The notes under the pieces: generated by a model
Seen by the model: the letters and a program-made list of their open reading frames with translations, nothing else
Databases searched by the model: none
Told to the model about the DNA's origin: nothing
Shown here: positions 8,113 to 16,013 of the stretch, piece by piece
Numbering within the stretch: the stretch's first letter is position 1
Layout of the letters: every line of letters begins with the position of its first letter
Assembly (NCBI RefSeq): GCF_013200955.2
Contig: NZ_CP053697.2
Span: forward strand, 4,216,001-4,280,000
Direction: 5' to 3'
Length of the DNA: 64,000 nt
DNA from: Pseudomonas campi
GTDB taxonomy: Bacteria > Pseudomonadota > Gammaproteobacteria > Pseudomonadales > Pseudomonadaceae
Program-made: the position numbers and the translations under genes

Positions 8113-8309
8113 TTTTCACTTTTATGTAACTAAAAGGAATATGAAGATTGCAGCAACAAACCCATAAGCTAATTCCTGAAAAGTATTTGTAGAGCGCTTT
8201 TTAGATCGACTAGCTTGTCTCCACCGGATCACCGGACTTCCTTTTTCCCCGAAGTTTGCTGTGCTCCGCCGCCTCGCAATGGCCGGAGTGCCCCTTGCAG
8301 AGGTCTGCC

Positions 8310-9284
8310 ATGTTCCCTCATTCGTTTACCCGTCGCGCCCTGCTCGGCCTCGGCTTGAGCCTCGGTTTGCTCGCCGCCCTGCCGGTTCAGGCCGAAACCC
8401 AGCTGCGCATCGGCTACCAGAAATCCTCCACCCTGATCAGCCTGCTGAAGAGCCAGGGCACCCTGGAGCAGGCCCTGGCCGGCCAGGACATTCGCATCAG
8501 CTGGCATGAATTCGCCAGTGGCCAGCCGCTGCTGGAAGCGTTGAATGTCGGCAATATCGACCTGTCCGCCGATGTCGCCGACACCGTGCCGGTGTTCGCC
8601 CAGGCCGCCGGCGCGCAGCTCACCTACTTCGCCCAGGAAGCGCCCTCGCCCGCCGCCCAGGCGATCATCGTGCGCAACGACTCGCCGCTGCACCGCCTGA
8701 GCGAGCTGAAAGGCAAGAAGGTGGCGGTGACCAAGGCCGCCGGCAGCCACTACCTGCTGCTCGCCGCCCTGGCCAAGGCCGGACTGCAGTTCAGCGACAT
8801 CCAGCCGGCCTACCTGACCCCGGCTGATGGCCGCGCCGCCTTCGAGAACGGCAAGGTGGATGCCTGGGTGACCTGGGAACCCTTCCTCAGCAGCGCCCAG
8901 CGCCAGCTGCCGACCCGCACCCTGGCCGACGGCCAGCAGCTGGCCAGCTACCAGCGCTACTACCTGACCAGCAATGCCTTCGCCAAGGCCCATCCGCAAG
9001 TCTTGCAGGTGGTGTTCAGCGAGCTGGTGAAGACCGGCGAGTGGCTGCGTGCCCACCCGGCCGAGGCGGCCAAGGTGCTCGGCCCGCTGTGGGGCAACCT
9101 CGACCCGGCTATCGTCCAGCAGGCCAACCAACGACGCAGTTACCAGGTGCGCGCGGTGCAGGCGGCCAACCTCGGCGAACAGCAGAAGATCGCCGACGCC
9201 TTCTTCGCCGAAGGCCTGCTGCCCAAGGCAGTGGATGCCAGCCAGGTAGCGATCTGGCAACCGGCGGTGAACCATGGCCAGTGA
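8310..9284 (+). CDS. Periplasmic substrate-binding protein, SsuA-like, copy 2
   Basis: A 324-residue binding protein. The start is ATG at 8310 (MFPHSFTRRALLGLGLSLGL), preceded by AGAGG; the open frame extends 18 codons upstream without signal-peptide character. The N-terminus has a twin arginine (TRRALLGLG) but otherwise looks like an ordinary Sec leader, cleaved near VQA. LRIGYQKSSTLISLLKSQG and LKGKKVAVTKAAGSHYLLL mark the SsuA/AtsR aliphatic-sulfonate family. It has no permease of its own nearby; it overlaps the following monooxygenase gene by 11 bp. It probably either shares the SsuBC-like importer at 3967-5527 or works with a distant one. Confidence 0.88.
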   Translation: MFPHSFTRRALLGLGLSLGLLAALPVQAETQLRIGYQKSSTLISLLKSQGTLEQALAGQDIRISWHEFASGQPLLEALNVGNIDLSADVADTVPVFAQAAGAQLTYFAQEAPSPAAQAIIVRNDSPLHRLSELKGKKVAVTKAAGSHYLLLAALAKAGLQFSDIQPAYLTPADGRAAFENGKVDAWVTWEPFLSSAQRQLPTRTLADGQQLASYQRYYLTSNAFAKAHPQVLQVVFSELVKTGEWLRAHPAEAAKVLGPLWGNLDPAIVQQANQRRSYQVRAVQAANLGEQQKIADAFFAEGLLPKAVDASQVAIWQPAVNHGQ

Positions 9285-10500
9285 AGCCCGCCACCTGCAC
9301 CCACAGGCCGAGCCGCTGCTGGATGCGCGGCTGTTCCCCGTCGACTTCGGCACCCTCACCAGCAAGGTCGAGCGCCTGGCGCGCAAGCTGGCCGACAGCG
9401 CCATCGAACGCGACAAGCGCGGCGGCCATGCGCGCGCCGAGCGCGAGCTGATCCGCGACAGCGGCCTGCTCAGCCTGGCCATCCCGCAGCGCTACGACGG
9501 CCAGGGCAAGAGCTGGCCGGAGATATACCGCATCGTCCGCCACCTCGCGGCGGCGGACAGTTCGTTGGCCCATTTGTTCGCCTTCAACCACCTGCAGGTG
9601 GCCACCATTCTCCTGCACGGCAGCGCCGAGCAGCAGCGCCACTGGCTGAGCCGCAGCGTGCAGGAGCGCTGGTTCTGGGGCAACGCCAGTAACGGCCGCG
9701 ACCTGGGCCTGCAATTGCAGGCCCGCGAGGAACACTTCGAACTCAACGGCAGCAAATCCTTCTGCTCCGGCGCCCTCGGCGCCGATGCCCTGCTGGTTAG
9801 TGCGCCACGCGGCAAGAGCGCGACGGAGCGGGTGTTCCTGACCCTGCCGGCGCAGCGCGAAGGCCTGGCGATCAACGACGACTGGGACGCCTTCGGCCAG
9901 CGCCAGACCGACAGCGGCACGGTGCAGTTCGAGAATGTCTTCGTCGATCGCGACGAGCTGCTGGTCTCCGGCGGCCAGAGCCCACGCAGCAGCCTGCGGG
10001 TCTGCGTGTCGCAGCTGATCCTCACCCAGCTCTACCTGGGCAACGCCCAGGCCGCGCTGAATGGCGCCCTGCGCTACACCCGCGAGCAGGCCCGCGCCTG
10101 GCCCGGCTCCGGAGTGGCCACGGCGAGCGAGGACCCGCTGATCCAGAAGCGCTACGGCGAACTCTGGTTGCTCTACCGCGGCGCCCTGCTGCTGGCGGAA
10201 CACGCCGCCGAACGTCTGCAGCAGGCCTGGGAGAAACCGGCACTGGGCGCCGCCGAGCGGGGCGAGGTGGCGTTGCTGATCGCCGAGGCACGGGTCGCGG
10301 CGGCCCGCGCGGCGCTGGAGATCACCAGCCAGGTGTTCGAGGCCATGGGCGCCCGCGCCACGGCCTCGCGCTACGGCTTCGACCGTTTCTGGCGCAACGT
10401 GCGGGTGCACAGCCTGCACGACCCGCTCGATCACAAGGTGCGCGACATTGGCCACTGGCTGCTCAGCGGCGTGCCGCCGACGCCGTCGCTGTATTCCTGA
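9274..10500 (+). CDS. Acyl-CoA-dehydrogenase-fold flavin monooxygenase, DszC/SfnC-like
   Basis: A 408-residue protein of the acyl-CoA dehydrogenase superfamily, closest in character to the DszC/SfnC branch: FMNH2-dependent enzymes that oxygenate sulfur compounds rather than oxidise acyl-CoA. IPQRYDGQGKSWPEIYRIVR, NGSKSFCSGALGADALLV and the C-terminal YGFDRFWRNVRVHSLHDPLD (the DPxxHKxRxIG helix) fit this branch, and the catalytic glutamate expected of true acyl-CoA dehydrogenases is not evident. It overlaps the SsuA-like gene, so uptake and oxidation are co-expressed; the ssuE-like reductase at the left edge could supply FMNH2. The precise substrate (sulfone, sulfide or sulfonate) is not known. 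Confidence 0.85.
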   Translation: MASEARHLHPQAEPLLDARLFPVDFGTLTSKVERLARKLADSAIERDKRGGHARAERELIRDSGLLSLAIPQRYDGQGKSWPEIYRIVRHLAAADSSLAHLFAFNHLQVATILLHGSAEQQRHWLSRSVQERWFWGNASNGRDLGLQLQAREEHFELNGSKSFCSGALGADALLVSAPRGKSATERVFLTLPAQREGLAINDDWDAFGQRQTDSGTVQFENVFVDRDELLVSGGQSPRSSLRVCVSQLILTQLYLGNAQAALNGALRYTREQARAWPGSGVATASEDPLIQKRYGELWLLYRGALLLAEHAAERLQQAWEKPALGAAERGEVALLIAEARVAAARAALEITSQVFEAMGARATASRYGFDRFWRNVRVHSLHDPLDHKVRDIGHWLLSGVPPTPSLYS

Positions 10501-10512
10501 ATACGCGTTTAC

Positions 10513-10550
10513 ACGGGGGCCGTCTCAGGCAGGGCGGCTCCCGTTTTTTT
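10513..10550 (+). terminator. Terminator after the DszC-like gene
   Basis: ACGGGGGCCG at 10513-10522 pairs with CGGCTCCCGT at 10534-10543 (one G-T wobble), followed by seven T. Confidence 0.9.
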
Positions 10551-10598
10551 GCGTGCTGTTTGAATGCCGGGCCAGTAGCCGCTGCCGGTATGCCTCGC

Positions 10599-10653
10599 CG
10601 TAGGGCGGGTGCAACCCGCGCAGCCTTCCTACGCGGGTTTCACCCGCCCTACG
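10599..10653. repeat. REP-like palindrome (CGTAGGGCGGGTG type)
   Basis: CGTAGGGCGGGTGCAACCCG and its inverted partner CGGGTTTCACCCGCCCTACG enclose a short loop between two convergent genes. Confidence 0.75.
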
Positions 10654-10683
10654 CATGAGGTGGGGCTGCTAACGAAGCAACCG

Positions 10684-11589
10684 TCAGGACGCCAGCCGCT
10701 GCCGCAGCTCCGCCCGCTCCTCCGCCGTCAGCCGCGCCAGCTGTTGCTCGATCAGTTGCAACGGCGCACCGGTCGGCAGATTGAGGTGCTGCGGCAGGAT
10801 CTCCGCGCCGCTGCTGACCAGCAGGGCGAAGTGGATGACGTTCTCCAGTTCGCGGGTATTGCCGTACCAGGGATGGCTTTCCAGGGCGGCCTGCACGGCC
10901 GTGCCGAGCAGCGGAATGGCCAGGCCCAGGCGCTGGGCGTAGATGCCGAGGAAATACTCGGCCAGCGGCAGGATGTCGCCCGGCCGCTCGCGCAGCGCCG
11001 GCAGGTCCAGGCGGCCTTCGTTAAGGTACAGATAGAGGCGCTCGCTGAACTTGCCGGCGGCCACCGCCTGGGCCAGGTCGATGCTGGTGGCGACCACCAG
11101 GCGAACATCCACCGGGGTCGCGTGATGGGCGCCGACGCGCAGTACCTCGCGGGTTTCCAGCACGCTCAGCAGCTGGTCCTGCAAGGCGCGCGGCAGGTCG
11201 CCGATCTCGTCCAGGTAGAGAGTGCCGCCGGTGGCCGAACCGAACCAGCCGGCGCGACTGCTGGCCGCGCCGGCATAGGCGCCGGCGGCGTAACCGAACA
11301 GCTCGGCCTCGCCCCACTGCGGGCTGATCGCGCCGCAGTTGACCGCGACGAACAGGCCGCCGCGCTCACTTTCGCGGTGGATATGCCGCGCCAGCAGCTC
11401 CTTGCCGGTACCGGTCTCACCGAGGATCAGCACCGGCAGGTCGATGGCAGCCAGCAGGTTGGCCTGCTCGCGCAACTCACGGGAGCGCGGGTCGACGAAC
11501 ACCAGCGCCTTGGCACGGATGCTCAGCGGACTCTTCTCCGTGTCGGCAAAGGTCAGCAGGGCTTGCTGGGGGTAATGGGGGCGGCTCAT
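10684..11589 (-). CDS. Sigma-54 activator-type AAA+ protein (SfnR-related), apparently without DNA-binding domain
   Basis: A 301-residue AAA+ protein of the bacterial enhancer-binding family. Walker A is GETGTGKE, Walker B is GGTLYLDEIGDLP, and the arginine fingers lie in LPALRERPGDILPL. It lacks an N-terminal receiver or GAF domain, like SfnR of Pseudomonas, which controls dimethyl-sulfone use. Two features are odd. The sigma-54-contacting loop reads GAYAGA where GAFTGA is expected, so the key threonine is alanine. The protein also ends at about residue 301 with RLTAEERAELRQRLAS, with no recognisable Fis-type helix-turn-helix. It is convergent with the DszC-like gene. It may regulate sulfur genes together with a partner, or may no longer activate transcription. 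Confidence 0.85.
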   Translation of the reverse strand: MSRPHYPQQALLTFADTEKSPLSIRAKALVFVDPRSRELREQANLLAAIDLPVLILGETGTGKELLARHIHRESERGGLFVAVNCGAISPQWGEAELFGYAAGAYAGAASSRAGWFGSATGGTLYLDEIGDLPRALQDQLLSVLETREVLRVGAHHATPVDVRLVVATSIDLAQAVAAGKFSERLYLYLNEGRLDLPALRERPGDILPLAEYFLGIYAQRLGLAIPLLGTAVQAALESHPWYGNTRELENVIHFALLVSSGAEILPQHLNLPTGAPLQLIEQQLARLTAEERAELRQRLAS

Positions 11590-11708
11590 GGATCGGTTTC
11601 TCTGTGCGAGGTGAGCCGCCGCACAGCAGCGAGCTCAGGGTAAATGAGGGGCGTAGACGGGCGTGCCGCCAGGCATTCGTGACGGGGGCGGACAGCACGT
11701 CCAGCGCT

Positions 11709-12290
11709 TCACGCGCGGCGTCTCGTCTGCTGTTCGATCTGGCTCTGCAGGCGGTACAGGTAGGCGAAGCCCTGCTCCCAGCGCTGATGGCCGGACTTCA
11801 CGTTGATATGCCCGACACCTGTCAGCACGGCGGCCTGCGCGCCCCAGTCACGGGCCAGTTGCAGGGCGCGGGCGGCGCTCGCCGCGGGATCGTTGTCGGA
11901 GCCGACCAGTTGGCTGGGAAACGGCAGCAAGTCCCGCGGGATCGGTGCAAAGCCTTGCAGCGCCGGCGGGCAGCCGGGCCGCTCGACATCCGCCGGAGCC
12001 ACCAGCAAGGCCCCCCGCACCTGGCGTAGCGAAGCCAGCGGCGCCTGCGCCGCCCAGCGCGCCACGGTGATGCAACCGAGGCTGTGGGCGATGAGGATCA
12101 CCGGGCTGTTGGCAGCGCTGATGGCGCGTTCCAGGGCGGCGACCCAACTGACCGGATCGGGCTGATCCCAGTCGGCCTGCTCGACCCGCAAGGCATTCGG
12201 CAGGCTGCGCAGCCAGTGGCTTTGCCAGTGATTGTCCGGCGAGCCCTGCCAGCCCGGCAGGATCAGATAACGGATGGATTGGCTGCGCAT
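11709..12290 (-). CDS. Alpha/beta hydrolase, RBBP9/YdeN family
   Basis: A 193-residue cytoplasmic serine hydrolase. The opening YLILPGWQGSPDNHWQSHW, the nucleophile elbow LIAHSLGCI (GxSxG variant HSLG) and the C-terminal VGHIN histidine are characteristic of the RBBP9/YdeN (DUF452-like) fold; the acidic residue is probably the Asp of SDND near residue 136. The physiological substrate of this family in bacteria is unknown. It lies 119 bp upstream of the sigma-54 activator-like gene on the same strand, and its promoter region carries the CCCTCCTA block shared with sulfur genes, so sulfur-responsive expression is plausible. Confidence 0.85.
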   Translation of the reverse strand: MRSQSIRYLILPGWQGSPDNHWQSHWLRSLPNALRVEQADWDQPDPVSWVAALERAISAANSPVILIAHSLGCITVARWAAQAPLASLRQVRGALLVAPADVERPGCPPALQGFAPIPRDLLPFPSQLVGSDNDPAASAARALQLARDWGAQAAVLTGVGHINVKSGHQRWEQGFAYLYRLQSQIEQQTRRRA

Positions 12291-12321
12291 CGCGGGCCTC
12301 CTTGAGCGGTCTATGGAGGCC

Positions 12322-12372
12322 AGTCTAGGAGGGCGAAACAGAGATGTTAAGGAATAAGAAATTATTTGTTTA
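12322..12372 (-). promoter_or_regulatory. Candidate hydrolase promoter
   Basis: On the minus strand CCCTCCTAGACT (12333-12322) closely matches CCCTCCTATAGT before sbp, giving a -10 of TAGACT. Upstream is an AT-rich stretch (12350-12390) with GGAATAAGAAATTATTT. The site is inferred from that similarity only. Confidence 0.4.
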
Positions 12373-12403
12373 TAACTTAATTTTCATAAAGCCTGACGTG
12401 CTG

Positions 12404-12443
12404 CCCCCTCTCCCCAACCCTCTCCCGTAAACGGGAGAGGGGG
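12404..12443. repeat. GAGAGGG palindrome
   Basis: CCCCCTCTCC and CCCTCTCCCG pair with CGGGAGAGGGGG across TAAA, one of five such intergenic hairpins in the window. It lies upstream of the hydrolase gene and downstream of the GGDEF gene. Confidence 0.7.
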
Positions 12444-12513
12444 CCAAGCGCTCAGCGCCTGCTCTTCATTGAATTGGGGGCGGGATCGCAAGAGCCTAGC
12501 CAGGGTCGCTACC

Positions 12514-13482
12514 TCAACCCAGCACGATGCAATTCTTGCCATTGCGCTTGGCGTGGTACATGGCCTCGTCGGCGCGCACGTAGAGCGCTTCGAGGCTGTC
12601 GTCCGGGCCCAGGCTGGTGAGGCCCTGGCTGATGGTCACGCCGAAGGTCTGCGCACCGGCGGTGAAGCTCAGGCGCTGTACTTCACGCTGCAGGCGCTCG
12701 GCCATCTGCTTGGCCTGGGGGGCATCGCAACCCGGAAAGATGGCGGCGAACTCTTCGCCACCGATGCGCCCGAACAGGTCATCGCGGCGCAGCACATAGG
12801 CGCCGCAGTGGGCGATGCGTTGCAGCACGCGGTCGCCGGTCTGGTGGCCGTGGCTGTCGTTGATCTTCTTGAAGTCGTCGATATCGAACAGCAGGAAGGC
12901 CAGCTCGTGACCATTGCCGCGCGCCTGCTCCAGGGCCCGCTCGGCGCTCTCGAAGAAGTAGCGGCGGTTGTGGATGCCGGTCAGCACGTCGGTGGTGGCC
13001 AGACGGTGCAGCTCACCCTGCAGTTGCTTCTTCTCGGTGATGTCCTCGGCGATGCCGACGATCAGCGGCTGGCCGTCAGGCGTCTGGCGCGAGCTGACGA
13101 AGCACTTGTCGCTGAGCCAGCGGATCTGCCCGTCGCCGCGGATGATGCGGTATTCGCGCTGCTCCACCGCGCCGCTATCGAGCACGGCGGCCAGGCTCTG
13201 CGCGGCGTACTCCATGTCGTCCGGGTAGATGCTGTTGAGCCACTCGCCGTAGTCGCTCAAGAGCAAGGCGGCAGAACGGCCGAACATCTGCTCGTAGGCC
13301 GGGCTGACATAAACCACCCGTTGCTGCTGCCAGTCAAAGGCCCACAGCACCACGTTGACGCTGCCGAGCAGGCTGCTGACCAGCTGTTCGCGCTCGCGCA
13401 AGCGTTCGACCTCGCCACGGCTGTGCAATAGGCCGAGGGTCAAGGTTTCCAGTTCACTGGGTGCCTGGGTGTTGTCGTCCAT
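12514..13482 (-). CDS. PAS-GGDEF diguanylate cyclase
   Basis: A 322-residue protein with a PAS domain (about residues 35-155; VLWAFDWQQQRVVYVSPAYE, then a PAC tail with VGIAEDITEKK) followed by a GGDEF domain. The active-site loop is intact as GRIGGEEFAAIFPG near residue 240, and an RxxD inhibitory site (RRDD) lies five residues before it, so an active, product-inhibited diguanylate cyclase is expected. No transmembrane segment is seen, so it is likely cytoplasmic. The start at ATG 13482 has AGGAG 8 bp upstream; the frame could begin nine codons earlier but without a ribosome binding site. It lies divergent from oscA; in other Pseudomonas genomes a PAS-GGDEF gene also neighbours oscA. Confidence 0.9.
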   Translation of the reverse strand: MDDNTQAPSELETLTLGLLHSRGEVERLREREQLVSSLLGSVNVVLWAFDWQQQRVVYVSPAYEQMFGRSAALLLSDYGEWLNSIYPDDMEYAAQSLAAVLDSGAVEQREYRIIRGDGQIRWLSDKCFVSSRQTPDGQPLIVGIAEDITEKKQLQGELHRLATTDVLTGIHNRRYFFESAERALEQARGNGHELAFLLFDIDDFKKINDSHGHQTGDRVLQRIAHCGAYVLRRDDLFGRIGGEEFAAIFPGCDAPQAKQMAERLQREVQRLSFTAGAQTFGVTISQGLTSLGPDDSLEALYVRADEAMYHAKRNGKNCIVLG

Positions 13483-13656
13483 GATGTCATCTCCTGTCTT
13501 GCTGCCCACAGACTATTCCCCACGCTAGAGCCTGGCGATGGGTAGCGACGCACGATGTGACGAGCGGCAGAAAATCTATCAGCGCAGTCAGGAAAAGCGA
13601 ACTGCTGGTCCTCCAGGTGCTCTGCTCGGGCGAAGAACGGCCCATCTCTTAGACGT

Positions 13657-13716
13657 TAAAAGAATATATAAATCGTTAAATATTATTTTTAAGAATATAA
13701 AACCACCCCCTACTAT
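13657..13716 (+). promoter_or_regulatory. oscA-sbp-cysTWA promoter region
   Basis: TAAAAGAATATA at 13657 and TTTAAGAATATA at 13688 are direct repeats 31 bp apart (three helical turns), followed by CACCCCCTACTAT with TACTAT as a possible -10 (13711-13716). The AAGAATA repeats also occur before sbp copy 1. CysB control is the natural guess. Confidence 0.48.
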
Positions 13717-13771
13717 CCGCTCCACGCCCACCACCCATCCCGGTACGGGCACCTTTGCATAGGAGCGAATC

Positions 13772-13954
13772 ATGAGCGCCACTCTCAGAAGCGTCGAAGG
13801 CCAGGACGAAGCCAGCATCCTGCGCGAGATCCAGGCAGCCCTGCAGGGCCTGCGCTTTGGTGCGGTGGAAATCACCGTACACAACGCCCAGGTCGTACAG
13901 ATCGAGCGCAAGGAAAAATTCCGTCTGCAGGCCTCGACCAGCAAACAACCCTGA
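13772..13954 (+). CDS. oscA: OscA, small YezD-family protein
   Basis: A 60-residue protein of the YezD/DUF2292 family: ILREIQAALQGLRFGAVEIT then VHNAQVVQIERKEKFRL. In Pseudomonas, OscA is known from a corynebacterial/pseudomonad pattern of being needed for growth on organosulfur compounds and is encoded just before sbp-cysTWA, exactly as here. The molecular function is not established. AGGAG lies 7 bp before the ATG. It is the first gene of the sulfate-import operon, 93 bp ahead of sbp copy 2. Confidence 0.9.
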   Translation: MSATLRSVEGQDEASILREIQAALQGLRFGAVEITVHNAQVVQIERKEKFRLQASTSKQP

Positions 13955-14047
13955 ACACCTAACCCGACTGGACAACCAGAGGGTGCGCCAAACCTGAAAC
14001 CCATAACGCCAACAAGCCAACACCGCAGAATTCTCAGGAGCACCACC

Positions 14048-15046
14048 ATGTCCATTCGCCGTTTCGCCCTGGCCGCCCTGGCCTCCGCGCTGATCACCGG
14101 CCCGGCCGCAGCCGCTACGGAAATCCTCAACGTATCCTACGACCCGACCCGTGAGCTGTATCAGGAGTTCAACGCCGCCTTCAACAAGCACTGGACCGCC
14201 CAGGGCAAGGAAGCGGTGACCGTGCAGCAATCCCACGGTGGCTCGGGTAAGCAGGCCCGCGCAGTGATCGACGGCCTGCGTGCCGATGTAGTGACCCTGG
14301 CCCTGGCCGGCGATATCGACGAATTGAACAAGCTCGGCAAACTGATCCCGGCGGACTGGCAGAGCCGCCTGCCGCAGTCCAGCACCCCCTACACCTCGAC
14401 CATCGTGTTCCTGGTGCGCAAGGGCAACCCGGAAGGCATCAAGGACTGGGATGACCTGGTCAAGCCGGGCGTGGAAGTGATCACCCCCAATCCGAAAACC
14501 TCCGGCGGCGCGCGCTGGAACTTCCTTGCCGCCTGGGCCTTCGCCCAGCAGAAGTACGGCAGCGAAGCCAAGGCTCAGGAATTCGTCGAGAAGCTGTACA
14601 AGAACGTCCCGGTGCTGGACACCGGCGCCCGCGGTTCGACCATCACCTTCGTCAACAACCAGATCGGCGACGTGCTGCTGGCCTGGGAAAACGAGGCCTT
14701 CCTGGCCCTCAAGGAACAGGGCGGCGACCAGTTCGAGATCGTCGCGCCCTCGCTGTCCATCCTCGCCGAACCGCCGGTGGCCGTGGTCGACAAGAACGTC
14801 GACAAGAAAGGCACCCGTGAAGTGGCAACCGCCTACCTCAACTACCTGTACAGCGAAGAAGGCCAGCGCATCGCCGCGAAGAACTTCTACCGCCCGCGTA
14901 ACGAAGCGGTCGCCGCCGAGTACGCCAAGCAGTTCCCGCAACTGAAGCTGGTGACCATCGACCAGGACTTCAACGGTTGGAAAACCGCACAGCCGAAGTT
15001 CTTCAACGACGGCGGCATTTTCGACCAGATCTATCAGGCGCAGTAG
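14048..15046 (+). CDS. sbp: Periplasmic sulfate-binding protein (Sbp), copy 2
   Basis: A 332-residue exported sulfate-binding protein, strongly similar along its length to the product at 987-1982: signal peptide MSIRRFALAALASALITGPA, then ILNVSYDPTRELYQEFN, the GGSGKQARAVIDG loop and VVDKNVDKKGTREVA. It delivers periplasmic sulfate to CysTW, whose genes follow. AGGAG precedes the ATG. A hairpin-forming repeat separates it from cysT, which may let the binding protein be made in excess over the permease. This copy is the one in operon with the importer and so is probably the main sulfate-binding protein. Confidence 0.95.
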   Translation: MSIRRFALAALASALITGPAAAATEILNVSYDPTRELYQEFNAAFNKHWTAQGKEAVTVQQSHGGSGKQARAVIDGLRADVVTLALAGDIDELNKLGKLIPADWQSRLPQSSTPYTSTIVFLVRKGNPEGIKDWDDLVKPGVEVITPNPKTSGGARWNFLAAWAFAQQKYGSEAKAQEFVEKLYKNVPVLDTGARGSTITFVNNQIGDVLLAWENEAFLALKEQGGDQFEIVAPSLSILAEPPVAVVDKNVDKKGTREVATAYLNYLYSEEGQRIAAKNFYRPRNEAVAAEYAKQFPQLKLVTIDQDFNGWKTAQPKFFNDGGIFDQIYQAQ

Positions 15047-15057
15047 GTCGTCGTCCG

Positions 15058-15139
15058 TAGGGTGGATCGCGCTCCACCGATCCGCCATCGACCTCCGCGA
15101 GGCCCACTGGTGGAAGTGAAAAGCGACTTCCACCCTACA
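15058..15139. repeat. REP-like dyad between sbp and cysT
   Basis: GTAGGGTGGATCGCGCTCCA opens the element and GCGACTTCCACCCTAC closes it; the outer GTAGGGTGG/CCACCCTAC arms pair. Sitting inside an operon, it could stabilise the upstream sbp message or attenuate the downstream part. Confidence 0.7.
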
Positions 15140-15185
15140 CGCGGCACGTCATTCCTTCGTCGCAAAACTAGCCAAGGCCAAAATC

Positions 15186-16004
15186 ATGTCCCGCCGCATT
15201 TCCCCCGTCATACCCGGCTTCGGGCTGACGCTGGGCTACACCCTGGTGTACCTCAGCCTGTTGGTGCTGATTCCCCTGGGTGCCATGTTTGTCCACGCCG
15301 CCCAGCTCAGCTGGGGCGAGTTCTGGGCCATCATCTCCGCACCGCGGGTGCTGGCCGCACTGAAACTCAGCTTCGCCACCGCCTTCGCCGCTGCCGTAAT
15401 CAACGGCATCATCGGCACGCTGCTGGCCTGGGCCCTGGTGCGCTACACCTTCCCCGGGCGCAAGGTCATCGACGCGATGATCGACCTGCCGTTCGCCCTG
15501 CCCACTGCCGTAGCCGGCATCGCCCTCACCGCGCTGTATGCCCCGGCCGGCCCGGTCGGGCAGATCGCCACCTGGCTCGGCTTCAAGATCGCCTACACGC
15601 CGCTGGGCATCACCCTGGCGCTGACCTTCGTGACCCTGCCCTTCGTCGTGCGCACCTTGCAGCCAGTACTGGCGGACATCCCCCGTGAGGTGGAAGAAGC
15701 CGCCGCCTGCCTGGGCGCCAAGCCCTTCCAGGTGTTCCGCCATATCCTCGTGCCGGCGCTGCTGCCGGCCTGGCTGACCGGCTTCGCCCTGGCCTTCGCC
15801 CGCGGCGTCGGCGAGTACGGCTCGGTCATTTTTATAGCCGGCAATATGCCGATGAAGACCGAGATCCTGCCGCTGCTGATCATGGTCAAGCTCGACCAGT
15901 ACGACTACACCGGCGCCACAGCCATCGGCGTGCTGATGCTGGTGGTCTCCTTCATCCTGCTGCTGCTGATCAACCTGCTGCAGCGCCGTATCGAAAAGCC
16001 CTGA
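15186..16004 (+). CDS. cysT: Sulfate/thiosulfate ABC permease CysT (CysU)
   Basis: A 272-residue inner-membrane permease, one half of the sulfate channel. It shows about six hydrophobic segments beginning at LGYTLVYLSLLVLIPLGAM and the conserved cytoplasmic EAA loop EEAAACLGAKPFQVFRHIL near residue 175, followed by GVGEYGSVIFIAGN, which is characteristic of CysT. It pairs with CysW (9 bp downstream) and is energised by CysA. A long open frame on the opposite strand across cysTWA is a codon-bias shadow. Confidence 0.95.
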   Translation: MSRRISPVIPGFGLTLGYTLVYLSLLVLIPLGAMFVHAAQLSWGEFWAIISAPRVLAALKLSFATAFAAAVINGIIGTLLAWALVRYTFPGRKVIDAMIDLPFALPTAVAGIALTALYAPAGPVGQIATWLGFKIAYTPLGITLALTFVTLPFVVRTLQPVLADIPREVEEAAACLGAKPFQVFRHILVPALLPAWLTGFALAFARGVGEYGSVIFIAGNMPMKTEILPLLIMVKLDQYDYTGATAIGVLMLVVSFILLLLINLLQRRIEKP

Positions 16005-16013
16005 GGAGCCGCC

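Noticed and set aside
8281..8299. GG-N10-GC pattern resembling a sigma-54 promoter before the second SsuA-like gene
   Set aside because: The -24 half is CGGAGT rather than TGGCAC, and transcription would start at the start codon itself, leaving no ribosome binding site.
13676..15133. A 485-codon minus-strand frame across oscA and sbp
   Set aside because: It is antisense to well-supported genes and has no family similarity or ribosome binding site.
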